A stretch of DNA of 64,000 bases from Lihuaxuella thermophila (GCF_900110165.1 NZ_FOCQ01000002.1:1-64000); one strand, 5' to 3'; shown: positions 7,686-16,744, counted from the first letter of the stretch. Numbers and translations: made by a program. Notes: generated from the sequence alone by a model not told the origin.

Positions 7686-8990
7686 TTACGGCAAAAAGAT
7701 CAAATACCGCAAGTAAATATACACATGGGAAATCACCAGCGAGACAAAGGTGATCGGGGCTCCTACCTTGAGAAACTCCATATAGCTGAAGCCTTTGCCC
7801 TCCCGGTCGGCCAGGCTGGCCACTATCACATTGGCGGAGGCGCCGATGATGGTCCCGTTGCCGCCGAGGCAGGCCCCGAGCGCCAGGGACCACCAGAGGG
7901 CGTTGATTTGCGGGGAGCTGACGGCCAGTCCCAATCCTTCGGCCATGTCTTTGATCAAAGGGATCATGGTGGCGACAAACGGGATGTTGTCGATAAAGGC
8001 GGACGCCACTCCGGAGATCCACAAAATGAGGACGGCCGCGTAGGAAATGTCGCCGTTGGTGATGTCCAGCACCTGGGTAGCCAATGCTTTGATCACGCCC
8101 ACTTCCTGCAATCCGCCTACCAGGGTAAACAGTCCGGCGAAGAAAAAGATGGAGATCCATTCCACGGAATGGAAAGCTTCTTCGATCTGCTCTTCCTTAA
8201 GGCCGATCAGCATCAGCAAGGTGGCCCCGGCCATGGCAATGACCGACGCTTCTAGGTGAATAACGGAATGCAGGATGAATCCCAGAATGGTAAGGCCAAG
8301 CACGAATAATGATTTCTTCATTAAGACCGGATCTTTGATAAAGTCCTGTTCGTTCAGCTTCATCAACTTTTCTTTATTGACGGCGTCCCCTTTGAGTTCT
8401 TTGCGGTAGATCAGATACAGCATCAGTAAGGCGGCAGCGAGAACCACGGCGGTGGCGGGTCCCAGGTGGATCAGGAACTGGTTGAAGGTGAGATGCTTGT
8501 TGGCCGACCCGATCATGATATTGGGCGGATCGCCGATCAAGGTGGCCGTGCCCCCGATATTGGAAGCGATTACTTCAGAGATTAAGTAAGGAACCGGATT
8601 GACGCCAAGGATTCTCGTAATGGAAAACGTGACCGGAACCACTAACAGCACGGTCGTGACATTATCGAGAAATGCCGATGCCAGGGCGGTCAGCAAGGAA
8701 AGGCTGATCAGGATGCGCATCGGGTGGCCGCCCGCAGCTTTGGCCGATTTGATGGCCACATATTGGAACACACCCGTTTTGTTGGTGATTCCGACAATGA
8801 TCATCATCCCGATCAAAAGAGCGATGGTATTCCACTCGATATATTCTTTGAATGCTTTTTCCACATCCAGAATGCCCAACAGTACCATCAGAGCGGCACC
8901 TGTCAAGGCGAGTACGGCACGGTTGATTTTTTCCGTGACGAGAACGGCATAAGTGAGCAAAAAGACCACAATCGCCAAAATGGTTTCCAT
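7686..8990 (-). CDS. ArsB/NhaD family ion transporter
   Basis: A polytopic membrane protein of 434 residues with about eleven hydrophobic segments. The two inverted-repeat signatures of the ion transporter superfamily are visible: SAFLDNVTTVLL in the first half and SAFIDNIPFVATMIPL in the second, plus GTATLIGDPPNI and GNGTIIGASANVI. Members exchange Na+ for H+ or export arsenite; substrate cannot be told here, and no ars genes are adjacent. The ATG at 8990 is chosen because GGAGGGGAGAGG precedes it. The frame runs further upstream through the leader hairpin, but that part has no ribosome site. Single-gene transcript. Confidence 0.85.
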   Translation of the reverse strand: METILAIVVFLLTYAVLVTEKINRAVLALTGAALMVLLGILDVEKAFKEYIEWNTIALLIGMMIIVGITNKTGVFQYVAIKSAKAAGGHPMRILISLSLLTALASAFLDNVTTVLLVVPVTFSITRILGVNPVPYLISEVIASNIGGTATLIGDPPNIMIGSANKHLTFNQFLIHLGPATAVVLAAALLMLYLIYRKELKGDAVNKEKLMKLNEQDFIKDPVLMKKSLFVLGLTILGFILHSVIHLEASVIAMAGATLLMLIGLKEEQIEEAFHSVEWISIFFFAGLFTLVGGLQEVGVIKALATQVLDITNGDISYAAVLILWISGVASAFIDNIPFVATMIPLIKDMAEGLGLAVSSPQINALWWSLALGACLGGNGTIIGASANVIVASLADREGKGFSYMEFLKVGAPITFVSLVISHVYIYLRYLIFLP

Positions 8991-9014
8991 TTTCTCCTCT
9001 CCCCTCCTAAAAAT

Positions 9015-9056
9015 AAATAGAGGAGCCCCTTGGTGACAGGCTCCTCCTAAAACACT
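9015..9056 (-). promoter_or_regulatory. Leader hairpin/attenuator before the ArsB/NhaD gene
   Basis: An 8-bp stem (GAGGAGCC, 9039-9046 paired with 9020-9027) with an 11-nt loop is followed on the minus strand by the U-rich tract TATTTATTTTT, then the gene's ribosome site. It lies between the promoter and the start codon, so it could work as a transcription attenuator. Confidence 0.45.
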
Positions 9057-9077
9057 TCTCTTATTTAATTCATTCAC

Positions 9078-9106
9078 ATTATACATAAAAAACTTGAGTC
9101 AGTAAA
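9078..9106 (-). promoter_or_regulatory. Sigma-A promoter of the ArsB/NhaD gene
   Basis: A perfect -10 (TATAAT, 9078-9083) stands 17 bases from a -35 TTTACT (9101-9106). Transcription would start near 9071 and give a leader of about 80 nt containing the hairpin at 9020-9046. Confidence 0.6.
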
Positions 9107-9234
9107 GAATTATGACTCTGTCTAAAATCCGGTAACATAACCATTTCTTGACCACACCCCCATGAATTAAAGGCAGGGGATTTCTGACAAAGGGACTTCC
9201 TACGGTCGCTTGGCTAATCTCTTCGACTGAAGAG

Positions 9235-9273
9235 AAAATAAAAAAGCACCGCCCCACATGTGGGGAACGGTGC
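9235..9273 (-). terminator. Terminator after the CWB2 amidase gene
   Basis: The stem GCACCG/CGGTGC encloses the palindrome CCCCACATGTGGGG, followed on the minus strand by a T-rich run. It lies 11 bases after the stop. Confidence 0.8.
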
Positions 9274-9283
9274 ATGATGAAAA

Positions 9284-11515
9284 CTACGGGGTATAACTTG
9301 CAATTTGCCGTTCCACTTCCGGATATACGACTCCTTCTCCGCCAAGGATGTATCCCTTTTGAAACTCGCCTTTCTTCCCGGTCAGGTACGACTGTACTTC
9401 AGTAGGAAGAACAGATGGTTTCGTCAGGATCACCGGGGAGGCCGTATAAGCCGCCAGCGGGCCGCCGGACAGGGCATCCGGGAAACCATTCCCATTTGCG
9501 AATACCAGCGAAGAGGCGCTCATGTTAAATGTTTTGGCCACATTGACCGCTGTTGCGAAACGGTTGGCTCCATCGATCCGGGTGACGGTTCCTTTGGTTG
9601 CCAACTGTGTTTTCACCCGGTCGGAAACCACTCCGGAGCCGCCGACGATGTAGAAGTTTTTAATCTCGGGGTGATTGTCGATAAACTGTTGGATCGGAGT
9701 TGGGATCAAGTCGGTCTTCACCAGCAAAATCGGCCAGCCTTCCTGGGCGGCAATGCTGGAGGCAGCCAGCGCATCCGGGAAGTTCAACCCGCTGGCGATG
9801 ATGGCCGTGTCAGCTGTCCCGCCGGACGTCACTTGATTGGCGATGGAGGCGGAAACCACGTAACGGTCCGCTCCGGCAATGCGGGTGACGTTTGTTACAC
9901 CCAGGTTTTTCAGCTGGGTTTCCACATTGGCGGAGACAGCCCCCGTTCCGCCGAGGATCACGGCATTCGTCGGTTTGCGGCGCTGGATCTCAGCCTGGAT
10001 ATCCGGCTTTAATGTGCTCGTGGGTGTCAGCAGGATGGGTGATTTGCTTTTCGCTGCCAGCGGCCCGCCGGACAGGGCATCCGGGAAATCATCGCCGCGG
10101 GCAATCACGACGGTATCGGAAAGATTACCCAATGCGCTGATTTCATTGCTGATGCTGGCAGATGTGCCGTAGCGGTCCGCTCCGGCCACCCGCTTCAAGT
10201 TGGTGCGCGCTTTGATGGTCAAGGCTACATCATTGCGGATGTTTGGCAAATCGGGTTTAATATACGCGCCCGGGCAGGCGGTTTGCGCCCTTGGCAGCAG
10301 TCCGTGCCCCTGAATGGTAGGTACTTTATAATCTACCTTTGGAACATTTGGATCATCATATTCGTAGTTCCGTACAAAATCGGCCGTGCCCGTGGGATTG
10401 ATATTCCACAGTTTTGCCTCGTAGGACAGAAGGTTAATTAAGGAGTTGCGCATCACTCTTGGCAACGGTTTGTTGTCGTAATTTCCCATTACGGACACGC
10501 CAAAAGTCCCTTTATTAAAGGAGTAGGCATGGAAGCCCACGACGCCGTCGGAGAGGAGATTTTCTGCCCCGTCTTTTCCTTTTCTGCCCTCATAAATGGT
10601 TCCGTCCGGACCGATGACGGCATTGTAAGCCAGATCTCCCCAACCTTTGGTTTTGGCATGATAATAGTAGTCAGCCCGGAGAGCTTCTTCCGGAGTTTGC
10701 TGTCTTTTTTGACCCGTTTCCGGATCGGTGATGATGGCCAGATCATGACCTGTATGATGGACAACAAGGTGCGTCACATTAAAATATTCACGGGGCTCAA
10801 CCTCGTTCCCGTTCGCATCATAACGAAGGGATTCATCTGCTCCCCATTCGGCCCTTGTCTTAATCTTGGGCCGGTCGACAGCAGCGTCCACCGCATCAAA
10901 CAATACTTGCCAAAAAGATTGTTTGCTTTCTACTTTTTTACCGTCGCGGGCGTTAATAAAGGTTAACTTGATGTCTTTCACGCGCGGCAATAGTTTTTGC
11001 CCCTTTTGCAGATGGACACGATACTGGGCATAACTCGCTTTGCCGGCATAAATCAAATCACCGAATGTTTCTGCATTCTGTTTGCTATCCGGACCTTCCC
11101 GGTCATCCCCAACCTGGACTCTTGTCCATTTCGTCCAGTTTTCTCCGTCGGGAGAAGTGCGGACTTCAAACCGGATCAGATTCTTGGATGCTTTTTTGTC
11201 CAATGAATCATTGATCCAATGAATCCCTACGTCTGTAAACACGATGTCCGATTGAATCACCGGAGAGGTATATACCGCTTTCTTTTCCGTTCCCGGCAGA
11301 GTGAGGACGGCTTGTTTTCCTTCCGCTTCCATCTTGACCTTATCGCTTTTCCCTTTGGCAAAATCGCTTTGGAATTGCTGGCGGACATCATCCGCCAAAA
11401 TTTTGACCACCGGAGGCTTGGCCCAACTGGAGGGGTATACCGGCAAGGAAAAAGCGACCGCGGCAACAATGCCTGAGACGAATAGCATACCGCCTTTCGA
11501 TTTCCAACGAGACAT
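9284..11515 (-). CDS. Secreted N-acetylmuramoyl-L-alanine amidase (PGRP fold) with three CWB2 repeats
   Basis: 743 residues. A signal peptide (about 1-32, ending SSWA) is followed by a beta-rich region of about 180 residues. A peptidoglycan-recognition/amidase domain spans about 215-430, with VVHHTG, a GDLAYNAVIGPDGTIYEGR segment and GHGLLPRAQTACPG carrying the expected His, His and Cys zinc ligands. Three cell-wall-binding type 2 repeats of about 95 residues follow (each with ADRY-type and FPDALSGGPLA-type motifs). It should cleave peptidoglycan at the cell surface while held by CWB2 binding to a secondary polymer. GGGGGAAT precedes the ATG; a terminator follows. Confidence 0.88.
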   Translation of the reverse strand: MSRWKSKGGMLFVSGIVAAVAFSLPVYPSSWAKPPVVKILADDVRQQFQSDFAKGKSDKVKMEAEGKQAVLTLPGTEKKAVYTSPVIQSDIVFTDVGIHWINDSLDKKASKNLIRFEVRTSPDGENWTKWTRVQVGDDREGPDSKQNAETFGDLIYAGKASYAQYRVHLQKGQKLLPRVKDIKLTFINARDGKKVESKQSFWQVLFDAVDAAVDRPKIKTRAEWGADESLRYDANGNEVEPREYFNVTHLVVHHTGHDLAIITDPETGQKRQQTPEEALRADYYYHAKTKGWGDLAYNAVIGPDGTIYEGRKGKDGAENLLSDGVVGFHAYSFNKGTFGVSVMGNYDNKPLPRVMRNSLINLLSYEAKLWNINPTGTADFVRNYEYDDPNVPKVDYKVPTIQGHGLLPRAQTACPGAYIKPDLPNIRNDVALTIKARTNLKRVAGADRYGTSASISNEISALGNLSDTVVIARGDDFPDALSGGPLAAKSKSPILLTPTSTLKPDIQAEIQRRKPTNAVILGGTGAVSANVETQLKNLGVTNVTRIAGADRYVVSASIANQVTSGGTADTAIIASGLNFPDALAASSIAAQEGWPILLVKTDLIPTPIQQFIDNHPEIKNFYIVGGSGVVSDRVKTQLATKGTVTRIDGANRFATAVNVAKTFNMSASSLVFANGNGFPDALSGGPLAAYTASPVILTKPSVLPTEVQSYLTGKKGEFQKGYILGGEGVVYPEVERQIASYTP

Positions 11516-11829
11516 TTGATTCCCCCTATATCATGCTCACTCTTCTTTTAAACTCCGATCCCCTCGGTGCAAAGACAGGTTTTGCTCTATGTAAGCCCCT
11601 GCATATACTATATTCGCATAACACCTTCGTTTTAGGTACTGAAAATGATCGTTTTTGAGAATTTTTTATCCTCAATCAACAGGTAAAATCCGGTCGTTGC
11701 GACCTTGCCTGTCTTTCACAGTTAAGGGCTGCTGCCAACAACCAACAGCCCGCCATGCAGCATGTGATGCGCCTCTCTGATTTTATCACAAATCCCTACG
11801 CTTTCTTTACCGGATTGATCGTTGACGAT
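11516..11829. other. Intergenic region between the two CWB2 genes
   Basis: No gene. It holds the terminator-like hairpin at 11726-11751 and a compact two-part hairpin at 11679-11712 (ACAGG/CCTGT closing an asymmetric internal loop, then GGTCG/CGACC). The leader just upstream of the amidase shares GGGGATCG and GGGGGAATC elements with the leader of the second CWB2 gene. No clear promoter was found. Confidence 0.4.
11726..11751 (-). terminator. Terminator-like hairpin after the GHL10 reading frame
   Basis: GGGCTG pairs with CAGCCC around a 14-nt loop, about 80 bases after the stop. The following T tract is weak. Confidence 0.4.
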
Positions 11830-12966
11830 TTAATCCGTCAGATTGGCCTGGGTCACTTTTCCGGCGGTAATGGATACGGTTTTTGAGATCTTGCCACAGG
11901 TGATCGTATACGTTCCGGGTTTTAAGTCAATCGCTGAATAATCGCCGCTGCCGTCTGTCTGCACGGTACGGGATTCCGGACCTCGGATGGTGACCGTTTC
12001 GTTGTCGCTGATGGTTCCGTTGCTGTACAGAACCTTTCCGGTTAAGTGCCCGGTGATGGGTTGCGCTTTCCAGGGCAGGACGGGCGGAGCCACTTGTTCA
12101 GCCAATACAGGGGTCTGGTTGTCATAGGGACTGGGTTCTGACAGTGCGGCGTAAAACTCGCTGTTCGGTACTCCATCCTTGTTTGTGACCGCATAGCTGT
12201 AAAGATGGACGCCGGCCAGTTTATTTCCCGAAACAGACGGCTGCCGGGCTTTGCGGATCTGAGTCAGTCCGTCCGGGATGGAGTTGAGGTAGAGACCGAC
12301 TCCGGCGGAGATCCTACGCTTATATTGATGATCTTTTTCCCAGGCCAGCCAGTTTTCGTAATATTGCTTCTGCGTTGGATCGTATTCCCGGAAGTAGTTC
12401 ATGGGAATGGCCAGATCGATGGCTCCCGTCTCCAGCCAACGATTCCAATCTTGAAGAGCGCTGTTCATGGTGAGCGATGCTTTGTACTCGTCGATCGTTT
12501 TGGGTCCGTTTCCCCAGGCGATCGTTGCTGCTGAAACCACCAGGTTTGGCTTTACGGCGAGCAGGTTGGCGTACGCTTTTTCAACCAGGTGATTCACCTG
12601 TTCCCTGCGCCAGGCCTTCCAGGTTTCATCGTTCGGGTCCGGCAGCCCGGTCCGGCCATACCGTTGGTTAAACCTGTCCACACTGGTCGGATTATATCCC
12701 CAATCCGTTCCCATATAGCGGATCAGATCCATGTGTATGCCATCCACATCGTAATGAGCGGCTACATGTTTCAAGACGTTGATGGTATAGTCTGCCGCAT
12801 CCGGGTGGCCGGGATCGATCACGTATTCGGAATTGCCATCCCCCGTAAAACTACCGGCAAAATTTTTGCTCAGCCACAGGTCCCTTCCCGTTTTGCCGGG
12901 CCCATGGAGATTGAAAACATGGTTCGGGTCTTTCGGCGGAGTTGATTGATTCCAGACCGGCATCAT
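11830..12966 (-). CDS. Glycosyl hydrolase-like 10 (GHL10) domain, C-terminal part of a split gene
   Basis: This frame continues the GHL10 domain that starts in the upstream ORF: DVDGIHMDLIRY (conserved Asp region of the TIM barrel), an SAATIAW segment, AIDLAIPMNYFREYD, then a C-terminal carboxypeptidase-regulatory-like beta domain (GTYTITCGK). Coding sense extends upstream of the nominal ATG (PLQDLIQKAHASNPRIEVHAW in this frame), so the ATG at 12966 is not the true start. Adding one C to the run at 13045-13047 makes one protein with the preceding frame. The substrate is probably a cell-wall or surface glycan. Confidence 0.7.
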   Translation of the reverse strand: MMPVWNQSTPPKDPNHVFNLHGPGKTGRDLWLSKNFAGSFTGDGNSEYVIDPGHPDAADYTINVLKHVAAHYDVDGIHMDLIRYMGTDWGYNPTSVDRFNQRYGRTGLPDPNDETWKAWRREQVNHLVEKAYANLLAVKPNLVVSAATIAWGNGPKTIDEYKASLTMNSALQDWNRWLETGAIDLAIPMNYFREYDPTQKQYYENWLAWEKDHQYKRRISAGVGLYLNSIPDGLTQIRKARQPSVSGNKLAGVHLYSYAVTNKDGVPNSEFYAALSEPSPYDNQTPVLAEQVAPPVLPWKAQPITGHLTGKVLYSNGTISDNETVTIRGPESRTVQTDGSGDYSAIDLKPGTYTITCGKISKTVSITAGKVTQANLTD

Positions 12967-14270
12967 GGCAAACCAGGCATGTACCTCGATGCGCGGGTTG
13001 GAAGCATGGGCTTTCTGAATGAGATCTTGCAGCGGATCATATCCGGGTCTTCGGTGCGGGGCTCCAGGCTGTTATTGTAGAAGGCATCCCCGCGGCGGCG
13101 GACTTGCAGGAAAATCGCATTCGCTTTCGCCTTTTTTACATCGAGCAACAGCTGATCGACCTGGGCCGGTGTTTTCGCCCCGTTTCGGAACATATCGACC
13201 CAGAAAGCGCGAAGTTCTTTTTTGGGGGGATAGGTCGTAAAGCTGCTGATCATTCGTTCCACTTCTGCGGAGACCGATCCGGTTCCGCCCAGTATATACC
13301 CTTTGTAAAATTCACCTTTTGTCTCTTTGATCTCCCTTAAATAAGAAGAGGCTTCCGGGGGCAATACCGCTGGTTTGGTCAGGATGATCGGTGATCCAGT
13401 ACAGCCGGCCAGCGGACCGCCGGAAAGAGCGTCAGGAAAATCCTGTCCATTTGCAAAGATCAGGGAATCGACCGGCAACTTAAAATGCTTGGCTACATGG
13501 ACCGACACTTCATAGCGGTTGGCTCCGCCGATTCGGGTGACCGTTCCGTAAGATTGCAGCTGGGTTTTGACCTGATCGGATACGACAGCCGGCCCGCCGA
13601 TGATGATAAAGTTTTTGATTTCCCTGTGCCTGGCAATAAATTGCTGAATCGGCGACGGAATCAGATCCGTTTTTACCAGCAGAATGGGCCAGCCTTTTTG
13701 GGCGGCGACACTGGAAGCGGACAGCGCATCAGGAAAGTTTAACCCGCTCGCGATGATGGCTGTATCGGCTGTCCCTCCGGCGACAACCTTCTCTGAGGTC
13801 AGGGCCGATCCGGCATAGCGGTCTGCCCCGGCAATCCGCTCAACGGTGGCAACACCCAAACTTTTTAACTGGGATTCCACCGTGGCGGAAACGGCACCCG
13901 TTCCGCCGAGAATCACCGCTCTTGAAGGTTTGCGGCGCTGAATTTCCGCTTTGGTCTCCTCTCTTAACGAAGCGGTCGGTGTCAACAGAATCGGCGATTT
14001 GCTTTTCGCTGCCAGCGGGCCCCCGAATAAAGCATCGGCATAAAGATCGCCGCGGGCAATCACCACGGTGTCGGAAACCAATCCCAAAGCATTGAGCTCT
14101 TTGCTGATGTTGACCGACGTTTCATAACGGGTCGCTCCGGCGAGACGCTTCAGACCGGGTCCGGACTCCAAAGTGGTTGCCTCCTTTGTTGAACAGATGG
14201 TCGTAAGTGAAACGGCGGCTAACACTCCTAAAACCAAGGCTTTTCTGCCTTTGGCTTGATGATGATCCAT
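12963..14270 (-). CDS. Secreted protein with three CWB2 repeats and start of GHL10, N-terminal part of a split gene
   Basis: A signal-like N-terminus (about 1-25) is followed by three CWB2 repeats (about 38-330, closely similar to those of the neighbouring amidase, with RLAGATRY, RIAGADRY and RIGGANRY). The start of a GHL10 domain follows (ELRAFWVDMFRNG, IFLQVRRRGDAFY). The frame then goes astray after EDPD, and the last 30 residues are nonsense relative to the family. Together with 11830-12966 it would encode a wall-bound glycoside hydrolase-like enzyme of about 790 residues. Good ribosome site (AAGGGGGAATCG) before the ATG. The break is either a sequencing indel or a real mutation. Confidence 0.75.
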   Translation of the reverse strand: MDHHQAKGRKALVLGVLAAVSLTTICSTKEATTLESGPGLKRLAGATRYETSVNISKELNALGLVSDTVVIARGDLYADALFGGPLAAKSKSPILLTPTASLREETKAEIQRRKPSRAVILGGTGAVSATVESQLKSLGVATVERIAGADRYAGSALTSEKVVAGGTADTAIIASGLNFPDALSASSVAAQKGWPILLVKTDLIPSPIQQFIARHREIKNFIIIGGPAVVSDQVKTQLQSYGTVTRIGGANRYEVSVHVAKHFKLPVDSLIFANGQDFPDALSGGPLAGCTGSPIILTKPAVLPPEASSYLREIKETKGEFYKGYILGGTGSVSAEVERMISSFTTYPPKKELRAFWVDMFRNGAKTPAQVDQLLLDVKKAKANAIFLQVRRRGDAFYNNSLEPRTEDPDMIRCKISFRKPMLPTRASRYMPGLP

Positions 14271-14425
14271 TCGATTCCCCCTTAAATACGCTGGTTGACT
14301 CGATCCCCTTTTCCCGGAGGCGGGAGAAATGCGTTTATGATAAACCCTCCTTATATTGTATTCGGAATTGAGTAGATTTTTCTTTCTCTTAAATAAAATT
14401 ATCTATAGTCCGTTTTCCGTTTCGA

Positions 14426-14461
14426 GAAAAAAGGCTGTTGATCGTTGCCGGTCAACAGCCT
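14426..14461 (-). terminator. Terminator of the arg operon
   Basis: A 10-bp stem (AGGCTGTTGA with TCAACAGCCT) is followed on the minus strand by six T residues, 23 bases after the argD stop. Confidence 0.85.
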
Positions 14462-14483
14462 GTGAATGATTTCCCCTATGCAA

Positions 14484-15659
14484 CTATACCAATTGTGCTT
14501 CTTTACTTCCGACCAATACCCGTTTGATGATGGCGACTCCCTGCTCGATCTGTTCTTTGCTGATCACCAGAGGAGGCAGCAGACGTAACACGTTCTCCCC
14601 GGCCGGCAAGGCGACAAGTCCCTGTTCAAGCAGCTGTTTGATCAGCGGACCCGCCGGTACATCCAGCTGGATGCCCACCATGAGGCCGAGGGCGCGAATC
14701 TCTTTCACTTCCGGGACTTCCGCCAGTTCCGCGGTCAGCAGCTGATGCAGATACTTCCCTTTCTCTTTGGCCTCGGTGAGCAAAGAGGTCTCCTTCAGTT
14801 CTTGCAAAACGGCAATCACCGCAGCCATGGCCAGCGGATTCCCGCCGAAGGTGGAGCCGTGGCTGCCCGGGCTTAAGATCGGCTTGATCGCTTCCTTTGC
14901 CATCAGTGCGCCGACCGGAAAGCCGTTTCCGAGACCTTTGGCCAGCGTGACCACGTCCGGCTGGATATCATAAGCTTGAAACGCGAAGCATTCACCGGTC
15001 CGCCCGATTCCGGTCTGTACTTCGTCGATCATCAGCAGGAGATTTTTTTCTTTACACCAGGCGGCCAGCTCTTGAACGAAATCGTAATCGGCCGGCCGGA
15101 CTCCTCCTTCCCCCTGTACCAGCTCCAGGAAGACAGCGGCTGTGGTCGCTCCGGTCGCTCTTTTCACGGCATCCATGTCCTGGTAAGGGAGGATGCGGAA
15201 TCCTCTCGGCAGCGGATCAAATCCTTTTTTCACCTTGTCCTGCCCGGTGGCCGTCAAGGTCGCAAGCGTCCGTCCGTGAAAGGAGTTTTGAAATGTAATG
15301 ATTTCCGGCTCCAAAATAATTTTTGCTTCTTTCCCCCACTTGCGCGCCAGTTTGATGGCCGCTTCATTGGCTTCCGCCCCGCTGTTGCAGAAAAAGACAG
15401 CGCCCATGCCGCCGGCCTCGCACAGGAGGCGGGCCGCTTCTTCCTGCTGGGGAATGGTAAACAGATTGGAGACATGCCAGAGTTTTTGGGCTTGCTCCGT
15501 CACCGCCCGGGTGACACGCGGGTGGGAGTGGCCCAGATTGGTAACTCCGATTCCTGACCCGAAATCCAGGTACTTGTTACCAAAGACATCCTCCAGTTCA
15601 GCCCCCTTGCCCTTCACAAAGGCGATATCATGACGAAGATAATTGGGAAAGAGTGACAC
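14484..15659 (-). CDS. argD: Acetylornithine aminotransferase
   Basis: 391 residues, the usual length for class III acetylornithine transaminases. It converts N-acetylglutamate semialdehyde to N-acetylornithine with PLP. Visible motifs are FCNSGAEANEAAIKLAR, SFHGRT, LMIDEVQTGIGRTG and the PLP lysine in TLAKGLGNG. Last gene of argCJBD. The GTG start at 15659 lies 32 bases inside the end of argB and is preceded by GAGGAGGTGGGG, so the two are translationally coupled. The arg terminator follows. Regulation is presumably by AhrC/ArgR at the argC promoter. Confidence 0.93.
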   Translation of the reverse strand: MSLFPNYLRHDIAFVKGKGAELEDVFGNKYLDFGSGIGVTNLGHSHPRVTRAVTEQAQKLWHVSNLFTIPQQEEAARLLCEAGGMGAVFFCNSGAEANEAAIKLARKWGKEAKIILEPEIITFQNSFHGRTLATLTATGQDKVKKGFDPLPRGFRILPYQDMDAVKRATGATTAAVFLELVQGEGGVRPADYDFVQELAAWCKEKNLLLMIDEVQTGIGRTGECFAFQAYDIQPDVVTLAKGLGNGFPVGALMAKEAIKPILSPGSHGSTFGGNPLAMAAVIAVLQELKETSLLTEAKEKGKYLHQLLTAELAEVPEVKEIRALGLMVGIQLDVPAGPLIKQLLEQGLVALPAGENVLRLLPPLVISKEQIEQGVAIIKRVLVGSKEAQLV

Positions 15660-16431
15660 GGTTCCCCACCTCCTCTTTGATCAGCCGGGTTCCGCCTGTC
15701 GCGGCAGAAAGCGGATGGGGTTTTGTTCCGTTTACAATCCGGACTACGTCCACGCTTCCTTCCAGACAGCGGATTCCCGAACGCACTTTGGGAATCATCC
15801 CTCCGGTAATCACACCGGTTTGGATATAGTGTTCAACCATGCCGGGCGTGGCTTCCGACAAGACATGGCCGTCACCCGTGCGGATTCCGTCTACGTCGGT
15901 GACCAGAATCAACTCTTTAGCCCCGATCGCCCGGGCGATGGCACCCGCCGCTTCATCCGCATTGACATTGTAATGTTGCCCCTCGCGGTCCGTCCCGAGC
16001 GTGGCGATGACCGGAATCCAGCCTTGATCGAGCAGGCCGAAAATGGCTTTCCCGTTAACTTGTATGACTTCACCCACATATCCGAGCTCCGGATTTTGCG
16101 GCTTCACTTGCAGCAGCTGAAGATCCACCCCACTGAGTCCGAGGGCTGAGGCTCCCAGAGAGGCAAACCGGGTGACGATCTGTTTGTTCACCCTGCCTGC
16201 CAAGACCATCTCCACAATGGACAGCGTCTCTTCATCCGTCACCCGGCGCCCTTCCACAAAACGGGGAGTTTTTCCGAGTTTCCCCATCCACTCCGAAATC
16301 ATCGGGCCGCCGCCATGGATCATTACCGGGGAAATATTTTTCCGCATCCATTCAACGCAATCGGTAAAAAAGGTAGGATGCAACTGATGCATGACACTGC
16401 CGCCCAATTTGATGACAACTGTCTGTTTCAC
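15628..16431 (-). CDS. argB: Acetylglutamate kinase
   Basis: 267 residues of the amino-acid kinase fold, phosphorylating N-acetylglutamate in arginine synthesis. The glycine-rich motifs VIKLGGS and IHGGGPMIS, the NVNADEAAGAIA stretch and VTDVDGI are present. The GTG start is chosen because AGGAGGGGGAAGAG precedes it. The ORF ends within argD. A 313-bp gap with repeats separates it from argJ upstream, unusual inside an arg operon, so an internal promoter or RNA element there is possible. Confidence 0.93.
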   Translation of the reverse strand: MKQTVVIKLGGSVMHQLHPTFFTDCVEWMRKNISPVMIHGGGPMISEWMGKLGKTPRFVEGRRVTDEETLSIVEMVLAGRVNKQIVTRFASLGASALGLSGVDLQLLQVKPQNPELGYVGEVIQVNGKAIFGLLDQGWIPVIATLGTDREGQHYNVNADEAAGAIARAIGAKELILVTDVDGIRTGDGHVLSEATPGMVEHYIQTGVITGGMIPKVRSGIRCLEGSVDVVRIVNGTKPHPLSAATGGTRLIKEEVGNRVTLSQLSSS

Positions 16432-16744
16432 CTCTTCCCCCTCCTTTTTCTTTGAACGCAGGCTGTGTAGTAAGTGTGTTTCTTTGAGGTGCTACGGGGC
16501 GGTCGGCCGTGTGGGTCTCCGTGCTTTTGAGGCCGGCAAGGATATCCAAACCGGCCGCTCCGGCCCCTCACTCCGGGGCGCGGATCAATCCCGCTGTCGC
16601 GTGGGACGGGTGATCCGCTTCCACCCTTCGTCACGGTCACCGCTGGGTACGGCCTCAAAGGCGCTTCGCCCAATCCCGGCCCCCCCCCGCACGATTTTGC
16701 CTTTCATCCCAAAGTTGTGTCGAAAAGACATGGACGCTTTTCTC
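16432..16744. other. argJ-argB intergenic region with dispersed repeat and hairpins
   Basis: 313 bp, G+C-rich, no gene. Bases 16496-16540 match 62470-62514 at 42 of 45 positions. Downstream, GCGGATCA near 16578 pairs with TGATCCGC near 16613 around a G+C-rich loop, and CCGGCCGC-type short inverted repeats are frequent. No terminator-type T tract was seen, so the arg operon may read through. Confidence 0.6.
16496..16540. repeat. Dispersed intergenic repeat, copy in the arg operon
   Basis: 45 bases starting GGGGCGGTCGGCC and ending GGCCGGCAAG, 42 of 45 identical to 62470-62514. It can form a CGGCC/GGCCG hairpin. Weaker similarity continues about 40 bases to the left in both copies. Confidence 0.75.

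Noticed and set aside
9125-9234. Possible IS200/IS605-type end or other mobile remnant after the ArsB/NhaD promoter
   Set aside because: Only short suggestive strings and a TCTCTTC/GAAGAGA hairpin; no transposase, no matching second end.
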